Assembly (NCBI GenBank): GCA_001825565.1
Contig: MHXM01000187.1
Coordinates: 24,857-43,097 of the forward strand
DNA: 18,241 bases
Source of the DNA: Desulfuromonadaceae bacterium GWC2_58_13
GTDB taxonomy: Bacteria; Desulfobacterota; Desulfuromonadia; Desulfuromonadales; Trichloromonadaceae
Direction of reading: 5' to 3'
The notes beneath the pieces were generated by a model. That model saw only the letters and a list, made by a program, of their open reading frames with translations. It ran no database searches and was not told where the DNA came from. The translations under genes were made by a program, and so were the position numbers. This document shows positions 13,707 to 18,241 of this stretch, piece after piece (position 1 is the stretch's first letter; every line of letters begins with the position of its first letter).

Positions 13707-14447
13707 TTAGTAAAAACTTTTGACCAGGGAACCGACCACCAGCCCCCAGCCATCCACCAGGACAAACAACAGCAGTTTGAACGGCAACGCGATAATCGGA
13801 GGCGGCAGCATCATCATCCCCATGGCCATGAGTACCGAGGCCACCACCATGTCGACGATGAGAAACGGAATGTAGATCAAAAAACCCATCTGAAAAGCCC
13901 GCTTCAACTCGGACAGCATGAATGCCGGAATCAGGGTCATGGTCGGCACATCGCCCTTGTTGGCCGGGGTTTCGACCCGGGCGATATCCATCAGCAGTTC
14001 GAGATCTTTTTCCTCGGTCTGCCCAAACATGAATTCGCGCATCGGTTTGAGGGCGTTTTCCAATGCCACTTCCTGGCTGAGCTGGTTGTTCAGATAGGGC
14101 TGCAGGGCGGTCTCGTTGACCTGGGTCCAGACCGGCGCCATGATGAAAAAGGTCAGAAACAGGGAGAGGCCGATGACCACCTGATTGGGGGGCATCTGCT
14201 GGGTGCCCATCGCCTGGCGGACAAAGGACAACACGATGACGACCCTGGTGAAGGCCGTGGTCATCAGCAGAATCGCCGGGGCGATCGAAAGAATGGTGAG
14301 GACCAGCAATACCTGCAAGGCGGAGGAAACCTGCCCGGGTTCGGTCGCTTCGCCAATGCCCAGGGTCAGCGTCGGCAGTCCCTGAGCCGCTCCGAGGGCG
14401 GGAATCGTCAGCAACAGGGTCAACAACACCGGAACCCACCGCTTCAT
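13707..14447 (-). CDS. fliP: Flagellar export gate protein FliP
   Basis: FliP forms the core of the export pore in the inner membrane. The 246-residue precursor has an N-terminal signal-like segment (MKRWVPVLLTLLLTIPALGA, likely removed as in other FliP proteins), then spans and the strongly conserved TAFTRVVIVLSFVRQAMGTQ followed by QMPPNQVVIGLSLFLTFFIM (about 64-103). It ends with LIPAFMLSELKRAFQMGFLI and IPFLIVDMVVASVLMAMGMM, then the PPPIIALPFKLLLFVLVDGW end, all diagnostic. The ATG overlaps the fliO stop by four bases (ATGA) and has GGGGAG upstream within fliO. Confidence 0.98.
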   Translation of the reverse strand: MKRWVPVLLTLLLTIPALGAAQGLPTLTLGIGEATEPGQVSSALQVLLVLTILSIAPAILLMTTAFTRVVIVLSFVRQAMGTQQMPPNQVVIGLSLFLTFFIMAPVWTQVNETALQPYLNNQLSQEVALENALKPMREFMFGQTEEKDLELLMDIARVETPANKGDVPTMTLIPAFMLSELKRAFQMGFLIYIPFLIVDMVVASVLMAMGMMMLPPPIIALPFKLLLFVLVDGWGLVVGSLVKSFY

Positions 14448-14818
14448 GTCGGACTCCCCATCTTGTCCTCAAGCGTCTCGGAAAACGATTGTTCCGGCCG
14501 ACGGATCGGCGCAATCAGTTCCACCCGATCGCCTCCCAGCCCGAGAAGAAACTCCTCGTCTCGCACTCGAATCAGACAGACCCCCTTCTTCGGCCCGAGC
14601 GAACGCATCTCCACCACCTTGATCGCTCCCCCGCGGGCCGCCGGCAAAAAACCGAATCCTTTGCGACTCAGGGCATAAAGGAGCAGGATGATTCCGATCA
14701 CCACCAAAAGGGCGACGATCAACTTCACCCAGGAACCCAAGAGGTCACCCGATCCCCCATCGGCGGCACATGCCGGGGTGGCTAGCAGTAGAAACATGAG
14801 GGTCCAGTGAAAATTCAT
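14444..14818 (-). CDS. fliO: Flagellar biosynthesis protein FliO
   Basis: FliO helps FliP fold and assemble in the membrane. The 124-residue protein starts with a signal-like hydrophobic segment (MNFHWTLMFLLLATPACAAD), then one main span (about 31-49: VKLIVALLVVIGIILLLYA) and a small cytoplasmic domain with KVVEMRSLGPKKGVCLIRVR and the FLLGLGGDRVELIAPI ending, which is the recognisable FliO pattern. It has the expected neighbours: fliN before it (51-base gap) and fliP after it (ATGA overlap). FliO is poorly conserved, so position adds much to the call. The ribosome site before ATG 14818-14816 is modest (GGGA). Confidence 0.92.
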   Translation of the reverse strand: MNFHWTLMFLLLATPACAADGGSGDLLGSWVKLIVALLVVIGIILLLYALSRKGFGFLPAARGGAIKVVEMRSLGPKKGVCLIRVRDEEFLLGLGGDRVELIAPIRRPEQSFSETLEDKMGSPT

Positions 14819-14869
14819 AATTTTCCCAAAGCTAAACGAAGCGACAAAAAGCAGGACCGGACCACGGAA

Positions 14870-15166
14870 TTACCCAAGGTTTTCGATCCGCTCGGCGGGA
14901 CTGACCACGTCGGTCAGGCGAATGCCGAATTTTTCGTTGACCAGCACAGCTTCCCCCCTGGCGATCAGTCGGGAGTTGACATAAACGTCGAGGGGCTCGC
15001 CAGCCAGCTTATCGAGTTCGACAACGCTTCCTTCCTGCATCTCCAGAAGTTCCTTGATGAGAAGCCGGGTCCGCCCGACTTCAACGGAAATCTGCAGGGG
15101 GATATCGAGGAGGAATTCGAGATTCTTTACTTCGCCCACAGGCTGCAACTGTTTTTTGTTTTCCAT
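14870..15166 (-). CDS. fliN: Flagellar motor switch protein FliN
   Basis: FliN forms much of the C-ring and takes part in direction switching and export. The 98-residue protein is close to a single SpoA domain with a short leader. The domain reads LLDIPLQISVEVGRTRLLIK, then ELLEMQEGSVVELDKLAGEP, then DVYVNSRLIARGEAVLVNEK and FGIRLTDVVSP, an almost consensus FliN. ATG at 15166-15164 has GGAG about 7 bases upstream and sits 2 bases after the fliM stop; the longer open frame reaching into fliM is not used. It lacks the long N-terminal extension of FliY, so no CheC phosphatase function is expected from it. Confidence 0.97.
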   Translation of the reverse strand: MENKKQLQPVGEVKNLEFLLDIPLQISVEVGRTRLLIKELLEMQEGSVVELDKLAGEPLDVYVNSRLIARGEAVLVNEKFGIRLTDVVSPAERIENLG

Positions 15167-15168
15167 TA

Positions 15169-16149
15169 TCAGCTCCGTTCCATCCGGTTGATGATCCGTA
15201 TTGCCTTGTTGCCGTTGCACATCCCGGCAGCTGCCCAGTATTTCGGTTTGCCTTCGACCAACACTTTCAGCGGGGCATTGGGCGCGCAGCCCAGATCGAT
15301 AATATCGCCTTCCTGAAAGTTGAGGATGTCGCGCACCGTGACGACCACTTGCCCGGCCTGCACCGACACATCCACCGGCATGGATGCGATTCCCTCGCCG
15401 ATCAGGGTCGGCCATTCTTCGCTGTTGCGCAGATCGACCGACAACGACGATTCCCTCAGTTTCTCACGCAAGGGCTCCAGCGAGGCATGGGGAATAACCA
15501 GGGTCATCCCCCCTGCCAACTTGTCCATGCTGATGCTGAAGGTCACCACGAGAATCCCCGCTTCGGGTGGCACGATATTAACCAGCCTCGGGTTGGTTTC
15601 CACTTTGAGCAATTCGGGCCGAAGCGTTTCCACCGGTTGAAACGATTTTTTCAGGTCGGGGCAGATGGGATCCATCAACCCCTTGATGAGATTCGTTTCA
15701 ATCGTCGTCAACGGACGCTTGATCGGAACGATCTTTTTAACCGTCCCCCCCAGGATGACTTCAAGCAGAAGTACCGAGAGCTCGCCATCGTAGAGCAACA
15801 ACGCCCCCGATTTGAACGGCTCCAGATCAAGCAACCCGATGGCCCCGTTATGCGGAACCGACTCAAGAAACGCTTCGAATCCGAGGGAGTCGGAGCCGGT
15901 GTACTTGACCGTTACCTGACGTTGCAGACGATTGGTGAGAGTAATCCCGTAGCTGCGGCCAATGGAGTCAAAAATAAGGTCGAGATTGGGAATCTTCCAC
16001 CGACTGAGCCCCCGTCCCCCAACCAGCTCAAGGGCCCGGACGCCTTGCTCCGATACCGGAGGGGGGATCTCGCTGCCCGTCTCGATGGTGCCGTGCTTGA
16101 CGGCCGAAAGGAGTTCCCCAATTTCGTCTTTTGTGAGAATTCGATCCAA
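15169..16149 (-). CDS. fliM: Flagellar motor switch protein FliM (TTG start)
   Basis: FliM links CheY-P to the C-ring and controls rotation direction. The 326 residues show the N-terminal CheY-binding motif LTKDEIGELL (5-14), a middle CheC-like domain (about 45-235, including LLLYDGELSVLLLEVILGGT), and a C-terminal SpoA domain (about 250-320, with MPVDVSVQAGQVVVTVRDIL followed by NFQEGDIIDLG). An intact CheY motif implies a chemotaxis system elsewhere in the genome. The only start that keeps this motif is TTG at 16149-16147: no ATG or GTG lies upstream in frame. AGAGGG at 16154-16159 precedes it, partly inside the fliL stop. The fliL gap is 8 bases and fliN follows after 2 bases. Confidence 0.96.
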   Translation of the reverse strand: MDRILTKDEIGELLSAVKHGTIETGSEIPPPVSEQGVRALELVGGRGLSRWKIPNLDLIFDSIGRSYGITLTNRLQRQVTVKYTGSDSLGFEAFLESVPHNGAIGLLDLEPFKSGALLLYDGELSVLLLEVILGGTVKKIVPIKRPLTTIETNLIKGLMDPICPDLKKSFQPVETLRPELLKVETNPRLVNIVPPEAGILVVTFSISMDKLAGGMTLVIPHASLEPLREKLRESSLSVDLRNSEEWPTLIGEGIASMPVDVSVQAGQVVVTVRDILNFQEGDIIDLGCAPNAPLKVLVEGKPKYWAAAGMCNGNKAIRIINRMERS

Positions 16150-16153
16150 GGCG

Positions 16154-16159
16154 CCCTCT
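16154..16159 (-). promoter_or_regulatory. Ribosome-binding site before the TTG start of fliM
   Basis: AGAGGG on the minus strand, overlapping the fliL stop codon TAG (16160-16158) and 4 bases before the TTG. It supports both the rare start codon and coupling to fliL. Confidence 0.55.
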
Positions 16160-16658
16160 ACTGGACAACAAAATCGGTGAAATAAATTGTTTTCACCTTG
16201 CCGGAACTGAGCAGGCCATTGAGTCGCCCGATCAGGTCCGCCCGCAACTGCAGCTTGCCCTGGAGGTCGCGGATTTCATCGAAGGTCTTGCTGCTCAGGT
16301 AAAGCAGGATGGCGTCCCGCACCTGAGCCTTGCGTTCCTCGACTTCGGCCAGCGCCTCGGGACTTTCCAGTTCAAGGGTCATGGAGGCCTTGAGATAGCG
16401 GGTTCCCTCGGCATCCAGAATATTGACGATGAAATCATCCATGGTCACCATCGGCCCCACCGGCGGTACCGCGGTTTCTTTGGCCGCCTCGACAGGAACC
16501 ACCTCGGGCGCCTCTTTGCCGGAACCGCTGGCCCCCATCAGATAGGCACCGACACCAACGCCGGCCAGCACCAGAATCGCCACCACGGCGATGATGATGA
16601 TTTTCATCTTCCCGCCTTTTTTCTCGTCGGTTTTTTCTTCGGTCTTCTTTTCGGCCAT
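16158..16658 (-). CDS. fliL: Stator-associated protein FliL
   Basis: FliL is a single-span inner-membrane protein that surrounds and supports the MotA/MotB stator. The 166 residues show a charged cytoplasmic start (MAEKKTEEKTDEKKGGKMK), one span (about 18-40, IIIIAVVAILVLAGVGVGAY), a proline/alanine-rich linker, and the periplasmic domain with MVTMDDFIVNILDAEGTRYL, then KASMTLELESPEA, VRDAILLYLSSKTFDEIRDL and the family ending VKTIYFTDFVVQ. ATG at 16658-16656 was chosen; a TTG start 19 codons earlier (16715) has no ribosome site and would place odd residues before the charged segment. It lies between motB (62-base gap) and fliM, the usual place for a stator-linked protein. Confidence 0.95.
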   Translation of the reverse strand: MAEKKTEEKTDEKKGGKMKIIIIAVVAILVLAGVGVGAYLMGASGSGKEAPEVVPVEAAKETAVPPVGPMVTMDDFIVNILDAEGTRYLKASMTLELESPEALAEVEERKAQVRDAILLYLSSKTFDEIRDLQGKLQLRADLIGRLNGLLSSGKVKTIYFTDFVVQ

Positions 16659-16720
16659 GGTTTTTCTCTTTCGTTGGCTAAAATCGCTGAACCCTTGCTG
16701 ACAGATTTTTTTCAAGAAGC

Positions 16721-17458
16721 TCAGAAAGGCGCCTGTTGGGCGGCATCGATCAGGTAGGGCAGGGCATCCCGGTTGCTGCCGACGCTCTCGAGAACGAATT
16801 CGACTCGCCGGTTCAGGGCTCTGGCTTCAGGGGTCTGCTCCTTGACCAGAGGCCGCTGCGAGCCATACCCCACCGCGGACATGCGATCCAGCGGCACCAG
16901 GTTTTCCCGTTCAAAGAATTTCAGCACCGAGACCGCCCGGGCAATGGAGATGTCCCAGTTCGACATCGCTTGCGTCGACGGAGGCGAATCATCGGTGTGT
17001 CCTTCGATGCGCAGATTCAGCGGAAGATTCTGGATCAAGGAGGCGACATCCCGCAAAACCGGATAAGCGTCTGGGTTGATCTCGGTTTGACCGGGAGCGA
17101 ACAGGATCGACTCTTCGACCCGCAGCACCACCGCCCCACGGTCCTTCACCAGTTGAATCCGCCGGTCGATTTTCAACTGATTGATCTGGCTCAGCATCCG
17201 CTGATAGAGACGACTGGTGAAATCATCCTGGATCGGTGCGAATTCGATAACCTTTGGTGAAGAAAGCGGGGTCGCTCCCCCCGACATCACGCCGAAGGCG
17301 CTACGCATCGATTCGGCCGCTGCCTGGAATTTGGTCTTATCCATGTTGGCCATGGACAGCAGCAGCACAAAAAAAGTCAGCAACAGGGTCACCATGTCAC
17401 TGAAGGTGACCATCCACGCGGGGGCGCCGGCTTCTTGTTTTTTCGGTTTCTTGGCCAT
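16721..17458 (-). CDS. motB: Stator protein MotB (OmpA-like peptidoglycan anchor)
   Basis: MotB anchors the stator to peptidoglycan and carries the ion-binding aspartate. The 245-residue protein starts with a basic tail, then the single span WMVTFSDMVTLLLTFFVLLL with Asp21 as the conserved ion-binding residue. The C-terminal OmpA-like domain (about 105-225) has GHTDD (153-157), NWDISIARA (167-175) and NRRVEF (216-221), the peptidoglycan-binding residues. The FFVLLLSMANMD end of the span is shared by several MotB/PomB groups, so proton or sodium use cannot be settled. ATG at 17458-17456, 48 bases after motA, with a modest GAGA ribosome site. Confidence 0.96.
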   Translation of the reverse strand: MAKKPKKQEAGAPAWMVTFSDMVTLLLTFFVLLLSMANMDKTKFQAAAESMRSAFGVMSGGATPLSSPKVIEFAPIQDDFTSRLYQRMLSQINQLKIDRRIQLVKDRGAVVLRVEESILFAPGQTEINPDAYPVLRDVASLIQNLPLNLRIEGHTDDSPPSTQAMSNWDISIARAVSVLKFFERENLVPLDRMSAVGYGSQRPLVKEQTPEARALNRRVEFVLESVGSNRDALPYLIDAAQQAPF

Positions 17459-17506
17459 CGGATCTCGTCGTTCCCGGTCAGAACAAGCGGTTGACGTATC
17501 AAAACG

Positions 17507-18241
17507 TTATTTTTTGAAATTGCTCTCGCGTAGTTTCGGCGCCACGAAAGAGTGCAGCTTCTGCTCCATCAGACGAGGATTTTCACCGGCCAGGACACAG
17601 CGCATCCCCTCGGCGATCAGGGTTTTGCTCAGCACTTCTTCAGCCGATCGGGTCTTGAGCTTGCCGGCGACCGGCATGCAGATGATATTTGCCAGAATCG
17701 CCCCGTAAAAGGTGGTCAGCAAGGCAACGGCCATGGCCGGGCCGATGGAGGACGGATCGCTCATGGACTGGAGCATCTGCACCAGCCCGATCAGCGTACC
17801 GATCATTCCCATGGCCGGCGCATAGGTGCCGATGGAAACGAAAATATCCGCGCCGCTTTCATGGCGCTCCTGGATGTACTCGATCTCCTTGTCGAGCATC
17901 TCCTTCATGGCCTCGGCTTCCTGCCCATCCACGGCCATCTGCAACGCCTTCTGGAAAAACGGATCTTTAACTTCGTCGAGAAAGGATTCGAGGGTCAGAA
18001 TGCCTTCCTTGCGGGCCTTGCTGGCGAACAGGATCAACTGGGCGATGGTTTCCTGCGGGGTCATCTCTTTGTGGAAAACGGTCTTCTTGAACACCGCCAT
18101 GGCGCCGAAAACCGCTTTGAACGGATAATGCACCAAGGTCGCGCCGACGGTCCCCCCGAGCACGATAATGATCGAAGCCGGGTCGATGAAAAGCATCAGG
18201 GAGCCGCCCGTCATGATGGCTATGATCATGAGCGCGAACGA
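17507..18241 (-). CDS. motA: Stator protein MotA (N-terminus cut by window edge)
   Basis: MotA forms the pentameric ring of the stator that pushes on FliG. The visible part has the four-span MotA/ExbB layout: GGSLMLFIDPASIIIVLGGT near the start, a cytoplasmic loop with FLDEVKDPFFQKALQMAVDG, then the last two spans GTYAPAMGMIGTLIGLVQML and GPAMAVALLTTFYGAILANI. An ATG at 18229-18227 is in frame, but the frame stays open to the window edge (codons S-F-A-L before it) and MotA proteins normally have another 15-20 residues of the first span. The true start therefore lies outside, and this entry is partial. motB follows after 48 bases. The form is closer to the short, about 250-residue, PomA-like MotA than to the 295-residue E. 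coli type. Confidence 0.95.
   Translation of the reverse strand, partial: SFALMIIAIMTGGSLMLFIDPASIIIVLGGTVGATLVHYPFKAVFGAMAVFKKTVFHKEMTPQETIAQLILFASKARKEGILTLESFLDEVKDPFFQKALQMAVDGQEAEAMKEMLDKEIEYIQERHESGADIFVSIGTYAPAMGMIGTLIGLVQMLQSMSDPSSIGPAMAVALLTTFYGAILANIICMPVAGKLKTRSAEEVLSKTLIAEGMRCVLAGENPRLMEQKLHSFVAPKLRESNFKK

Overview
The window is a continuous stretch of a flagellar chromosomal gene cluster. Every supported gene lies on the minus strand, so transcription runs from the right edge (about 18241) to the left edge (1). Twenty-four genes can be called, in transcription order: motA (5' end cut by the window), motB, fliL, fliM, fliN, fliO, fliP, fliQ, fliR, flhB, flhA, flhF, flhG, fliA, a DUF2802/FipA-like membrane gene, flgF, flgG, flgA, flgH, flgI, flgJ, flgM, flgN, flgK (3' end cut). 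L- and P-ring genes (flgH, flgI) and a lipobox in FlgH show a Gram-negative, outer-membrane organism. The moderately GC-rich sequence, the order flhB-flhA-flhF-flhG-fliA, and a candidate sigma-54 promoter fit a Desulfuromonadales/Geobacter-like bacterium. That taxonomic call is inference from gene order and protein style, not from a search.

Layout. (1) 12594-18241 holds the stator (motAB), FliL, the switch proteins FliM and FliN, and the export-gate proteins FliO, FliP, FliQ and FliR. (2) A 181-bp gap (12413-12593) carries a good match to a sigma-54 promoter. It starts a tightly packed, partly overlapping operon (5915-12412): export gate (flhB, flhA), the flagellar placement/number pair (flhF, flhG), sigma-28 (fliA) and a small single-span membrane protein. 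(3) A 97-bp gap (5818-5914) carries a sigma-28-type promoter before the distal rod and ring genes flgF-flgG-flgA-flgH-flgI-flgJ (1122-5817). (4) A 244-bp gap (878-1121) carries a second sigma-28-type promoter and an unusually structured leader before flgM-flgN-flgK. No gene-free stretch exceeds 300 bp.

How it works together. FlhA, FlhB, FliO, FliP, FliQ and FliR build the type III export gate. FlgF/G/H/I/A/J build the distal rod and its bushing. FliM/FliN form the C-ring, and MotA/MotB with FliL form the stator. FlhF/FlhG set position and number. FliA transcribes late genes once its inhibitor FlgM has been exported. FlgN is the chaperone for FlgK. The window therefore carries both a sigma factor, its anti-sigma factor and two of its likely target promoters.

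The genes are mostly textbook. The least ordinary signals are: a predicted H-type pseudoknot plus an operator-like dyad in the flgM leader; a sigma-28-type promoter placed before rod and ring genes; a shared 16-bp core spacing in both sigma-28 promoters; and a DUF2802-like gene directly after fliA that resembles FipA of gammaproteobacteria and, by position, SwrB of Bacillus. No mobile element, CRISPR array, tRNA or rRNA was seen.
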